The notes under the pieces are model-generated. The model had not been told where the DNA came from and did no database searches. It worked only from the letters and a program-made list of their open reading frames with translations. The translations under genes were made by a program, and so were the position numbers. From Polaromonas sp. CF318 (GTDB taxonomy: Bacteria > Pseudomonadota > Gammaproteobacteria > Burkholderiales > Burkholderiaceae_C), in the NCBI RefSeq assembly GCF_000282655.1, contig NZ_AKIV01000049.1, positions 1 to 48,036 on the forward strand: DNA of 48,036 nt. The letters run 5' to 3'. Below, piece after piece: positions 29,888 through 38,635 of this stretch. Positions within the stretch are counted from its first letter, which is position 1, and each line of letters opens with the position of its first letter.

Positions 29888-32503
29888 ATGTCATCCGAGT
29901 TCTTGCAAACTTACCGCAACCATGTCGCTGAGCGCGCGGTGATCGGCATCCCGCCGCTGCCGCTGTCCGCCAAGCAGACCGGCGAAGTCATCGAGCTGCT
30001 GAAGAATCCGCCCAAGGGTGAAGAAGCTTTCCTGGTCGAACTCATCACCTATCGCGTTCCCGCCGGCGTGGATGACGCCGCCAAGGTCAAGGCCAGTTAC
30101 CTGGCCGCCGTGGCCCACGGCACGGAAAAATGCGCGCTGATCTCGCGTGAAAAAGCCACGCAGCTGCTGGGCACCATGCTGGGCGGCTACAACATCAGCC
30201 CCATGGTCGAACTGCTCGACGACGCCGAAGACAGCGTTGCCACGCAAGCCGCCAGCGGCCTGAAAAACACCTTGCTGATGTTCGACCAGTTCCACGACGT
30301 GCAGGAAAAGGCCGAGAAGGGCAACAAATACGCCAAGGCCGTGCTGCAAAGCTGGGCCGATGCCGAATGGTTCACCAGCCGCCCCGAAGTGCCCCAGTCC
30401 ATCAAGCTGACCGTCTTCAAGGTGGCCGGCGAAATCAACACCGACGATCTCTCGCCCGCGCCCGACGCCTGGAGCCGTCCCGACATCCCGCTGCACGCCC
30501 TGGCCATGCACAAGAACGCGCGGCCCGGCGTCACGCCCGAGGAAGACGGCAAGCGCGGCCCGGTCAAGTTCATTGAAGAACTCAAGGCCAAGGGCAACCT
30601 CGTGGCTTATGTCGGCGACGTGGTCGGTACCGGCTCCTCGCGCAAGTCCGCGACCAACTCCGTGCTCTGGTGGACCGGTGAAGACATTCCCTTCGTGCCC
30701 AACAAGCGCTTTGGCGGCGTCTGCCTGGGCGGCAAGATCGCCCCGATCTTCTACAACACCATGGAAGACTCCGGTGCGCTGCCGATTGAGCTCGACGTGA
30801 GCCAGATGGAGATGGGCGACGTGATCGAGCTGCGTCCCTACGAAGGCAAGGCGCTCAAGGACGGCAAGGTGATCGCCGAGTTCAAGCTCAAGAGCGACGT
30901 GCTGTTCGACGAAGTGCGCGCCGGCGGCCGCATTCCGCTGATCGTCGGCCGTGGCCTCACGGCCAAGGCGCGCTTCGCGCTGGGCCTGCCGCTGTCCACC
31001 CAGTTCCGCCTGCCCGTCAGTCCCGAGGACAACGGCCGCGGTTTCACGCTGGCGCAAAAAATGGTCGGCCGCGCGGTCGGACTCCCGGAAGGCCAGGGCG
31101 TGCGCCCCGGTACCTACTGCGAGCCCAAGATGACTTCGGTCGGTTCGCAGGACACCACCGGCCCCATGACCCGCGACGAACTGAAAGACCTGGCCTGCCT
31201 GGGCTTCAGCTCCGACCTGGTCATGCAGTCCTTCTGCCACACGGCGGCTTATCCCAAGCCCGTCGACGTGAAGATGCACCACGAGTTGCCCGACTTCATC
31301 AGCACGCGCGGCGGCATTTCGCTGCGTCCCGGCGACGGCATCATCCACAGCTGGCTCAACCGCATGCTGCTGCCCGACACCGTGGGCACCGGCGGCGACA
31401 GCCACACCCGTTTCCCCATCGGCATCAGCTTCCCCGCGGGCTCGGGCCTGGTGGCTTTCGGCGCCGCCACCGGCGTCATGCCGCTGGACATGCCTGAATC
31501 GGTGCTGGTGCGCTTCAAGGGCAAGATGCAGCCCGGCATCACGCTGCGCGACCTGGTCAACGCGATCCCGCTCTACGCCATCAAGGCCGGCCTGCTGACG
31601 GTCGCCAAGCAGGGCAAGACGAACATCTTCTCGGGCCGCATCCTGGAAATCGAAGGACTGCCCGACCTCAAGGTGGAGCAAGCCTTCGAGCTCAGCGACG
31701 CCTCGGCCGAGCGTTCCGCCGGTGGCTGCACGGTGCACCTGAACAAGGAACCCATCATCGAGTACATCAACAGCAACATCACGATGCTGAAGTGGATGAT
31801 CGCCACGGGTTACTCGGACGTGCGCACCATCAAACGCCGCATCGCCGCCATGGAAGCCTGGCTGGCCGACCCGCAGTTGCTCAAGGCCGATGCGGATGCC
31901 GAATACGCCGCCGTCATCGAGATCGACCTGGCCGACATCCACGAACCCATCGTGGCCTGCCCCAACGACCCCGACGACGTGAAGACCCTGGCCGAAGTGG
32001 CCGGCAGCAAGATCGATGAAGTCTTCATCGGCAGCTGCATGACCAATATCGGGCACTTCCGCGCGGCTTCCAAGCTGCTCGAAAACAAGCGCGACATCCC
32101 GGTCAAGCTGTGGATGGCGCCGCCCACCAAGATGGATGCCAAGCAATTGACGGAAGAAGGCCACTACGGCGTGCTCGGCTCGGCCGGCGCGCGCATGGAA
32201 ATGCCGGGCTGCAGCCTGTGCATGGGCAACCAGGCGCAGGTGAAGGAGGGCGCCACGGTGTTCTCCACCTCCACCCGCAACTTCCCGAACCGCCTGGGCA
32301 AGAACTCCAACGTCTACCTCGGCTCCGCCGAACTGGCCGCGATCTGCTCCAAGCTGGGCCGCATCCCCACCAAGGCCGAGTACATGGCCGACATGGGCGT
32401 TCTGACGGCCGCCAGTGCGCAGGTCTACCAGTACCTCAACTTCGATCAGGTCAAGGATTACACCGACATGGCCGATACCGTGAAGGACGGCGTGCCCGCC
32501 TGA
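29888..32503 (+). CDS. acnB: Aconitate hydratase B
   Basis: AcnB is the main citric acid cycle aconitase of many Gram-negative bacteria, isomerising citrate to isocitrate. The 871-residue protein has the AcnB domain order: an N-terminal HEAT-like helical domain (about 1-160), the swivel domain with [16 protein letters not shown] early in the chain rather than at the end, then domains 1-3. The cluster cysteines are Cys717 ([11 protein letters not shown]), Cys775 and Cys778 ([12 protein letters not shown]). AGGAG precedes ATG 29888. A hairpin follows 15 bases after the stop. Confidence 0.98.
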   Translation: MSSEFLQTYRNHVAERAVIGIPPLPLSAKQTGEVIELLKNPPKGEEAFLVELITYRVPAGVDDAAKVKASYLAAVAHGTEKCALISREKATQLLGTMLGGYNISPMVELLDDAEDSVATQAASGLKNTLLMFDQFHDVQEKAEKGNKYAKAVLQSWADAEWFTSRPEVPQSIKLTVFKVAGEINTDDLSPAPDAWSRPDIPLHALAMHKNARPGVTPEEDGKRGPVKFIEELKAKGNLVAYVGDVVGTGSSRKSATNSVLWWTGEDIPFVPNKRFGGVCLGGKIAPIFYNTMEDSGALPIELDVSQMEMGDVIELRPYEGKALKDGKVIAEFKLKSDVLFDEVRAGGRIPLIVGRGLTAKARFALGLPLSTQFRLPVSPEDNGRGFTLAQKMVGRAVGLPEGQGVRPGTYCEPKMTSVGSQDTTGPMTRDELKDLACLGFSSDLVMQSFCHTAAYPKPVDVKMHHELPDFISTRGGISLRPGDGIIHSWLNRMLLPDTVGTGGDSHTRFPIGISFPAGSGLVAFGAATGVMPLDMPESVLVRFKGKMQPGITLRDLVNAIPLYAIKAGLLTVAKQGKTNIFSGRILEIEGLPDLKVEQAFELSDASAERSAGGCTVHLNKEPIIEYINSNITMLKWMIATGYSDVRTIKRRIAAMEAWLADPQLLKADADAEYAAVIEIDLADIHEPIVACPNDPDDVKTLAEVAGSKIDEVFIGSCMTNIGHFRAASKLLENKRDIPVKLWMAPPTKMDAKQLTEEGHYGVLGSAGARMEMPGCSLCMGNQAQVKEGATVFSTSTRNFPNRLGKNSNVYLGSAELAAICSKLGRIPTKAEYMADMGVLTAASAQVYQYLNFDQVKDYTDMADTVKDGVPA

Positions 32504-32517
32504 GCGGACACGCTGCC

Positions 32518-32535
32518 TGCGGCTTGACAGCCGCA
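32518..32535 (+). promoter_or_regulatory. Hairpin after acnB
   Basis: TGCGGCT-TGAC-AGCCGCA is a perfect 7-bp stem with a 4-base loop in the gap between acnB and the BON-domain gene. It lacks a U-run, so it is more likely a processing or partial termination signal than a full terminator. Confidence 0.4.
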
Positions 32536-32558
32536 AGATGAACTGGAAGGATGAAGTG

Positions 32559-33059
32559 ATGAAGAAACCATCACTTCTTTCCTTCCTTTTTTTTGCCCTT
32601 CTTCCGGCGGCGGGCGTGCAGGCTCAGGAAGCTCGCACCAACGCCTTCAACGATCCCTTCCTGCAGGTCACCTCGGCCATTGCCCAGTGCCCGGTTCCCG
32701 AAGGGCCGCTCTACACCGAGCAGGAAGTGCGCGACGTGGCCCATGTGCGGGCGCAGCACGGCGGCAGTTGCTACCGCGTGGGCCGCTGCCGGCTGCCCAA
32801 CTCCTACTGGTACGACGCCGAAATCATTCCGCGCGTGTCGCAATACATCAAGCTCGACGGACGCTTTGACGACACCAGCGTCTGGGTGCAGGGTGAGCGG
32901 CGGCTGGTGTTTCTCAAAGGCTGCGTCAAGACGCGCGAGCAGTCCGAGGCCCTTGAAAAAGCCGTCTGGCTGGTCGATGACGTGATGGGCGTTGTGAACT
33001 ACCTGCGTGTGGGTGATGAGCCGATCCGTTACGTGCCCGCGCAATCGGCTTCAAAATAA
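32559..33059 (+). CDS. Exported BON-domain protein
   Basis: The 166-residue protein has a signal peptide (MKKPSLLSFLFFALLPAAGV, cleavage after VQA). Four cysteines follow (CPVPEG, GGSCYRVGRCRLPN, LKGCVKT). The C-terminal third resembles a BON domain (SVWVQGERRLVFLKGCVKTR through VDDVMGVVNYLRVGDE), a fold thought to bind membranes or periplasmic partners. ATG 32559 has GGAAGG eight bases upstream and places the signal peptide at the start; an ATG seven codons upstream is less likely. It lies downstream of acnB and is followed by a terminator. Confidence 0.75.
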   Translation: MKKPSLLSFLFFALLPAAGVQAQEARTNAFNDPFLQVTSAIAQCPVPEGPLYTEQEVRDVAHVRAQHGGSCYRVGRCRLPNSYWYDAEIIPRVSQYIKLDGRFDDTSVWVQGERRLVFLKGCVKTREQSEALEKAVWLVDDVMGVVNYLRVGDEPIRYVPAQSASK

Positions 33060-33075
33060 TCCGGCACCACGACAC

Positions 33076-33109
33076 AAAGCCTTGCTGGTTTCGGCCGGGC
33101 TTTTCTTTT
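33076..33109 (+). terminator. Intrinsic terminator after BON-domain gene
   Basis: AAAGCC (33076-33081) pairs with GGCTTT (33098-33103), and TTTTCTTTT (33101-33109) follows. It ends the plus-strand mdh-to-BON run and lies between convergent genes. Confidence 0.65.
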
Positions 33110-33128
33110 GGGCGTCTGGCGCGTGTGC

Positions 33129-33512
33129 TCAAAGTCCCGACGGCAGCGGGTCCGCCACCCGCAGTTCCGAACCGTCGACAAACTTCAGGTACCAGAATTC
33201 CGGCGCCATCGGCAGGTTGGGGCGTATATAGCTCACGTTGGCCGCCTGTACATAGACCGTGGACGCGCCGTCCTCGGGCGGCGGCGCCAGGTAGTGGCGC
33301 CTGAAGCCCACCAGACCGCCTATGGTGGAGACCACGGTGCCTATGGACTCGGTAACGGCGTTGACTGTGCCGCCCTGGCCCAGCATGTGGATCAAGGTCC
33401 GGCCGACCAGGTCGGGCGGCGAAGCCTCCACATAGAGCACCGCGGCGGAGTTGATGCGCAGGTCGTCGGGCGCGGCCGGCTCGGTGGATTTGTTGAACGA
33501 GATAAAGGGCAT
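33129..33512 (-). CDS. Hypothetical protein
   Basis: The 127-residue protein has no motif that I recognise. It begins MPFISFNKSTEPAAPDDLRI, has no signal peptide or membrane helix, and consists of predicted beta-rich segments (AAVLYVEASPPDLVGRTLIH, STVYVQAANVSYIRPN, FWYLKFVDGSELRV). The codon use matches its neighbours. It lies 17 bases downstream of the flavin-binding protein gene on the same strand and is probably co-transcribed with it. Confidence 0.65.
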   Translation of the reverse strand: MPFISFNKSTEPAAPDDLRINSAAVLYVEASPPDLVGRTLIHMLGQGGTVNAVTESIGTVVSTIGGLVGFRRHYLAPPPEDGASTVYVQAANVSYIRPNLPMAPEFWYLKFVDGSELRVADPLPSGL

Positions 33513-33529
33513 GGGGCAAGCCTTCAGGG

Positions 33530-34033
33530 TCAGGAAATGTGCAGTTCTTTGTGCTCGCCCAGCTTGCGCGGCAGTTCGCCCGTGATGGCCGCCCTGGCCA
33601 TCTTGAACAGTTGCACCATCTTGCTTTCCTTCACGTCCCAGTATTCGGCATGGTGGACGCGCACTTCGAGCAAAGCCAGGTCCGGGTCGTGGACGCCGGC
33701 GGGAAACCAGCTGCGGGCCAGCGGCGACCAGAGCTCCTCTTTTTTATCCTGGTCCTCGGCGACCAGCGCCTGGCCCGACAGCGACACATAGCTGTCTTCG
33801 CCGGGGTCGGCGTAAGACACGTTGACGTTGCCGTCCTGTTGCAGGCGTTGCGCGAGCTCGCTTTTGCGCGAGATGAAGAAATACAGCCGCGCGTCCTCGT
33901 CCAGCGACTGGTTCTGGGTGGTCAGCGGATGGGCGTGCAGCATGCCGTTGGCATGTCGGTGCGTCAGCATGCCGAAGCGTATGCCCTGGATCAGCTCCCA
34001 CAGCGTATCGTGGTCGGATTTGGGTGTGCTCAT
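33530..34033 (-). CDS. Pyridoxamine 5'-phosphate oxidase-like (general stress) protein
   Basis: The 167-residue protein belongs to the FMN-binding split-barrel family of general stress protein 26 type: LWELIQGIRFGMLTHRHANG at the start, HAHPLTTQ, LYFFISRKSELAQRL, NVNVSYADPGEDSYVSLSG and the C-terminal ARAAITGE. Such proteins bind FMN or FAD; their substrate is not known, and it is shorter than true PdxH. It is divergent from fbpA across a 256-base gap. Confidence 0.82.
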   Translation of the reverse strand: MSTPKSDHDTLWELIQGIRFGMLTHRHANGMLHAHPLTTQNQSLDEDARLYFFISRKSELAQRLQQDGNVNVSYADPGEDSYVSLSGQALVAEDQDKKEELWSPLARSWFPAGVHDPDLALLEVRVHHAEYWDVKESKMVQLFKMARAAITGELPRKLGEHKELHIS

Positions 34034-34201
34034 GGGAACTCCCTGAAAAGTTGGCGTATCCGGCCCATGCTAGGAGTGCATACGGGGTCGGCGCATCAGC
34101 CTCGGTCGCGGCCGTCTGTCAGCGCGGGCCCACAGCCTCACGGTCCGCCCAGGTTTACCCACCAGACATGCCCCGGGGCTGTGGAAGCGGTTACCATACA
34201 G

Positions 34202-34220
34202 ATGCAAGTAATTCGCATTT
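34202..34220. promoter_or_regulatory. Fur box upstream of fbpABC
   Basis: ATGCAAGTAATTCGCATTT reads on the other strand AAATGCGAATTACTTGCAT, very close to the Fur consensus used in beta- and gammaproteobacteria (AAATGAGAATTATTTGCAT type). It lies 69 bases before the fbpA start, in the right place to repress an iron importer when iron is plentiful. The rest of the 34034-34289 gap shows no other clear element. Confidence 0.7.
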
Positions 34221-34289
34221 GTATTACGGCTTGCTTACAGGCGTGACCCGCCGCAGCACGCGCCGTTTTCCATCCCCTGAAGGTGTTTC

Positions 34290-35318
34290 ATGAAATTGTC
34301 CCTCCCATTCCTCGCCGCCGCCGCCACATTGGCCGCCGGCCTGCTGGCCGCACCCCTGGCCGCCACCGCCCAGGGCGTCAAGCCCACGCCCGAAGGCATC
34401 GTGGTCTACAACGCGCAGCACGCCAGCCTGACCAAGGCCTGGGCCGAGGCCTTCAGCAAGGAAACCGGCGTCAAGGTCACGCTGCGCAACGGCAGCGATA
34501 CCGAACTGGGCAACCAGATCGTGCAGGAGGGCGCCGCATCACCCGCAGACGTGTTCCTGACCGAGAACTCGCCCGCCATGGCGCTGGTTGACACCGCCGG
34601 GCTGTTTGCCCCGCTGGACGCGGCCACGCTGTCTGAAGTGCCCGCCAACTTTCGCCCCGCGCACGGCCGCTGGACAGGCATCGCCGCGCGCAGCACCGTG
34701 TTTGTCTACAACAAGGCCAAGCTCACGCCGGCCCAGTTGCCCAAGTCCATGCTGGACCTGGCCACGCCCGCCTGGAAGGGCCGCTGGGCCGCGTCGCCCT
34801 CGGGCGCCGACTTCCAGGCCATCGTGAGCGCGCTGCTTGAGCTCAAGGGCGAGGCCGCCACCGCCGCCTGGCTCAAGGCCATGAAGGAAAACGCCACGCC
34901 TTACAAAGGCAACGGCACGGTGCTCAAGGCCGTCAACGCCGGCCAGATCGAGGGCGGCGTGATTTACCACTATTACTACTACGGCGACCAGGCCAAGACC
35001 GGCGAGAACAGCAACAACACCCAGCTGCATTATTTCCGCAACCAGGATGCCGGCGCCTTTGTGAGCATTTCCGGCGGCGGCGTGCTGGCCTCGAGCAAGC
35101 ACCAGCCCGAAGCCCAGGCCTTCGTGAAATGGATCGCCGGCAAGGGCGGCCAGGACATCCTGAAAACCGGCGATGCCTATGAGTACGCCGTCGGCACGGG
35201 CGCGCAGTCCAACCCCAAGCTGGTGCCGCTGGCCGAGCTGCAGGCGCCCAAGGTCGAGCCCTCCAAACTCAACAGCAAGAAAGTCACCGACCTGATGACC
35301 CAGGCCGGCCTGTTGTAA
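34290..35318 (+). CDS. fbpA: Ferric iron ABC transporter, periplasmic binding protein
   Basis: The 342-residue protein is an FbpA/FutA-type ferric-binding protein. It has a signal peptide (first about 28 residues, ending ATAQG), then [49 protein letters not shown] and [12 protein letters not shown]. The last holds the Tyr cluster at residues 226-231, of which two neighbouring Tyr normally bind Fe(III). C-terminal [20 protein letters not shown] is family-typical. It is first in fbpABC and is preceded by a Fur box. Confidence 0.94.
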   Translation: MKLSLPFLAAAATLAAGLLAAPLAATAQGVKPTPEGIVVYNAQHASLTKAWAEAFSKETGVKVTLRNGSDTELGNQIVQEGAASPADVFLTENSPAMALVDTAGLFAPLDAATLSEVPANFRPAHGRWTGIAARSTVFVYNKAKLTPAQLPKSMLDLATPAWKGRWAASPSGADFQAIVSALLELKGEAATAAWLKAMKENATPYKGNGTVLKAVNAGQIEGGVIYHYYYYGDQAKTGENSNNTQLHYFRNQDAGAFVSISGGGVLASSKHQPEAQAFVKWIAGKGGQDILKTGDAYEYAVGTGAQSNPKLVPLAELQAPKVEPSKLNSKKVTDLMTQAGLL

Positions 35319-35325
35319 ACCGTTT

Positions 35326-36954
35326 TTGGGCTCCGCTGACCGGACGCTTCCCTTGAGCGCCTTACCCCTCGATGCTGGTGCCGATGTCGCCCTGAAGCCG
35401 GCGACCGCGGTGCTGCTGCCCGCGCCGGCGGCCGGCCGCGGCGGCTGGCGCCTGTCCTGGGTGGGCGGCGCGGCCCTGGTGGTGTCGCTGCTGGCCTTGC
35501 TGCCGCTGGGCTTTGTGCTCTGGGTCGGTGTGCAGACCGGCTGGGACACGGCCTCGGCCCTGATCTTCCGGCCCCGCGTCGGCGAGCTGCTGCTCAATAC
35601 CGCGCTGCTGGTGGCGCTCACGGTGCCGCTGTGCGCGGTATTGGCGGTGGCGCTGGCCTGGCTCACCGAGCGCAGCGACCTGCCCGGCGCGCGCACCTGG
35701 GCCTGGCTGCTGGTCGCGCCGCTGGCGGTGCCGGCCTTTGTGCACAGCTATGCCTGGATGACGGTGGCGCCCGGCCTGCATGGCCTCACAGCCGGTGTGA
35801 TGGTCTCCTTGATCGCCTATTTTCCGTTTCTGTATCTGCCGGTGGCCGCAGCCCTGCGCCGGCTGGACCCGGGCATGGAAGACAGCGCCGCCTCCTTGGG
35901 CCTGGGCCCCTGGGCTGTGTTCTTTCGTGTGGTGTTGCCGCAGCTGCGCCTCGCGGTGTGCGGTGGCTCGCTGCTGGTGGGGCTTCACCTGCTGGCCGAG
36001 TACGGCCTTTACGTGATGATCCGCTTCGACACCTTTACCACCGCCATCGTCGACCAGTTCCAGTCAACCTACAACGGGCCCGCCGCCAACATGCTGTCGG
36101 GCGTTCTCGTGGTGTGCTGCTTCGCGTTGCTGGGGCTGGAAGCGGCCGCGCGCGGCAAGGAGCGTTATGCCCGTGTGGGCACGGGCGCGGCGCGCATGCC
36201 ATCCAAGCGCAAGCTGGGCCGCTTGACCGCCTTGAGCCTGCTGCTGCCCACGCTGCTCAGCCTGCTGGCGCTGGGCGTGCCGCTGTTCACGCTGGGGCGC
36301 TGGCTGCTGGCGGGCGGCGCGGCCGTCTGGCGCTTCGATGAACTCGGTCCGTCGCTTTTGCAAACCCTGGGTCTCGCGCTCGCCGGCGCGCTGCTGACCA
36401 CCGTGGCTGCCGTGCCCATGGCCTGGCTGTCGATCCGCTCGCCGGGCCGGCTGCAGCGCGTGCTGGAAGCCTGCAATTACATGGTCGGCTCGCTGCCCGG
36501 CGTGGTGGTGGCGCTGGCCCTTGTCACCGTCACCGTGCGCCTGCCGATCTACCAGACGGCGATCACGGTGCTGCTGGCCTATCTGCTGATGTTTTTGCCG
36601 CGTGCCCTGATCAGCCTGCGCGCCGGCATCGCGCAGGCGCCGGTGGAGCTCGAGCAGGCCGCGCGCAGCCTGGGCCGTACGCCCGCGCAGGCGCTGTGGG
36701 CCGTCACCCTGCGGCTGGCCGCGCCGAGTGCTGCGGCCGGCGCGGCGCTGGTGGGCCTGGGCATCACCAATGAGCTCACCGCCACCCTGATGCTCGCGCC
36801 CAACGGCACGCGCACGCTGGCGACCTCTTTCTGGGCCTACAGCAGCGAGATCGATTACGCCGCTGCCGCGCCCTATGCGCTCATCATGGTGCTGCTCTCG
36901 CTGCCCATGACCTGGCTGCTTTACCACCAATCCAAACGCACGGCGGGACGATGA
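35326..36954 (+). CDS. fbpB: Ferric iron ABC transporter, fused permease
   Basis: The protein of up to 542 residues has about twelve membrane helices in two tandem permease halves. Each half carries an EAA-type loop that contacts the ATPase: [20 protein letters not shown] in the first and [20 protein letters not shown] in the second. This duplicated form is typical of FbpB/FutB iron(III) permeases. The start is uncertain: no ATG is available near the N-terminus, and TTG at 35326 or TTG at 35353 are the candidates, neither with a clear Shine-Dalgarno, so coupling to fbpA (stop eight bases before 35326) is likely. fbpC follows after four bases. Confidence 0.9.
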   Translation: MGSADRTLPLSALPLDAGADVALKPATAVLLPAPAAGRGGWRLSWVGGAALVVSLLALLPLGFVLWVGVQTGWDTASALIFRPRVGELLLNTALLVALTVPLCAVLAVALAWLTERSDLPGARTWAWLLVAPLAVPAFVHSYAWMTVAPGLHGLTAGVMVSLIAYFPFLYLPVAAALRRLDPGMEDSAASLGLGPWAVFFRVVLPQLRLAVCGGSLLVGLHLLAEYGLYVMIRFDTFTTAIVDQFQSTYNGPAANMLSGVLVVCCFALLGLEAAARGKERYARVGTGAARMPSKRKLGRLTALSLLLPTLLSLLALGVPLFTLGRWLLAGGAAVWRFDELGPSLLQTLGLALAGALLTTVAAVPMAWLSIRSPGRLQRVLEACNYMVGSLPGVVVALALVTVTVRLPIYQTAITVLLAYLLMFLPRALISLRAGIAQAPVELEQAARSLGRTPAQALWAVTLRLAAPSAAAGAALVGLGITNELTATLMLAPNGTRTLATSFWAYSSEIDYAAAAPYALIMVLLSLPMTWLLYHQSKRTAGR

Positions 36955-36958
36955 CGCG

Positions 36959-38056
<1,098 letters not shown>

Positions 38057-38139
38057 AACCGCCACCGAGGGCGACCGCCCCCGGAGGGCCAGCAAGCTTT
38101 GTTACTTTTTCCGGCGAGGGAATTCCTGTTTTGGGTATA

Positions 38140-38158
38140 TTGTGTACGGCGTACACAA
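38140..38158. promoter_or_regulatory. Palindromic operator before DUF1428 gene
   Basis: TTGTGTAC-GGC-GTACACAA is a perfect 8-bp inverted repeat with a 3-base centre. It overlaps a TATATT (38136-38141) that could be a -10 box and lies 77 bases before the DUF1428 start. Palindromes of this GTAC-GGC-GTAC form are typical of TetR-family operators, but no TetR gene is present here. Confidence 0.6.
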
Positions 38159-38235
38159 GCGCTGCGATGGCACCCGCTGCTGTTTCCCGCTTGTGTCGCA
38201 TGCACTTCATTGACCCTCAAGCAAGGAGACTTCCC

Positions 38236-38598
38236 ATGGCCCGTTATGTTGATGGATTTGTGCTTCCCGTTCCAAAGAAGAAAGTCGACGCTTACCGCAA
38301 GCTGGCGCGCAAGGCCGGCAAGATCTGGATGGAGTACGGCGCGCTCGACTACACCGAGTGCATCGCCGACGACGTCAAGCCCGGCAAGCTCACCTCCTTC
38401 CCGCAAAGCGTCAAGCTCAAGAAGGATGAGGTGGTGGTGTTTTCGTGGATCAGCTTCAAGTCGCGCAAGCAGCGCGACAGCATCAACAAGAAGGTCATGT
38501 CCGACCCGCGCCTGGAGGGCATGATGGATCCGAAGAACCACCCCTTCGACGCCAAACGCATGTTCTGGGGCGGCTTCAAGACCATCGTCGAGTTCTGA
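38236..38598 (+). CDS. DUF1428 family protein
   Basis: The 120-residue cytoplasmic protein matches the DUF1428 (YbaA-like) family: MARYVDGFVLPVPKKKVDAY at the start, WMEYGALDYTECIADDVKPG in the middle, VVVFSWISFKSRKQRD, and a C-terminal PFDAKRMFWGGFKTIVEF. The family has a ferredoxin-like alpha/beta fold and no established function. AAGGAG (38223-38228) fixes the start at ATG 38236; an upstream open extension is rejected. It stands alone between fbpC and a convergent gene, behind a palindromic operator. Confidence 0.88.
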   Translation: MARYVDGFVLPVPKKKVDAYRKLARKAGKIWMEYGALDYTECIADDVKPGKLTSFPQSVKLKKDEVVVFSWISFKSRKQRDSINKKVMSDPRLEGMMDPKNHPFDAKRMFWGGFKTIVEF

Positions 38599-38626
38599 GT
38601 TCTGAGCTCTGAACCCTGAGTCCTGG
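38592..38626 (+). repeat. Degenerate 7-bp tandem repeat over the DUF1428 stop
   Basis: Five heptamers run in tandem: GTTCTGA, GTTCTGA, GCTCTGA, ACCCTGA, GTCCTGG. The first contains the stop codon of the DUF1428 gene. Because seven is not a multiple of three, the first three TGA triplets fall in all three forward frames. Confidence 0.7.
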
Positions 38627-38635
38627 GACTGTCTC

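Noticed and set aside
29891..32536. Long minus-strand open frame opposite acnB
   Set aside because: It covers the same DNA as acnB, which has all aconitase motifs; typical antisense shadow.
38065..38084. Hairpin after fbpC as a terminator
   Set aside because: The stem is short and interrupted, and the T-rich tract is more than ten bases away; mentioned with fbpC but not called.
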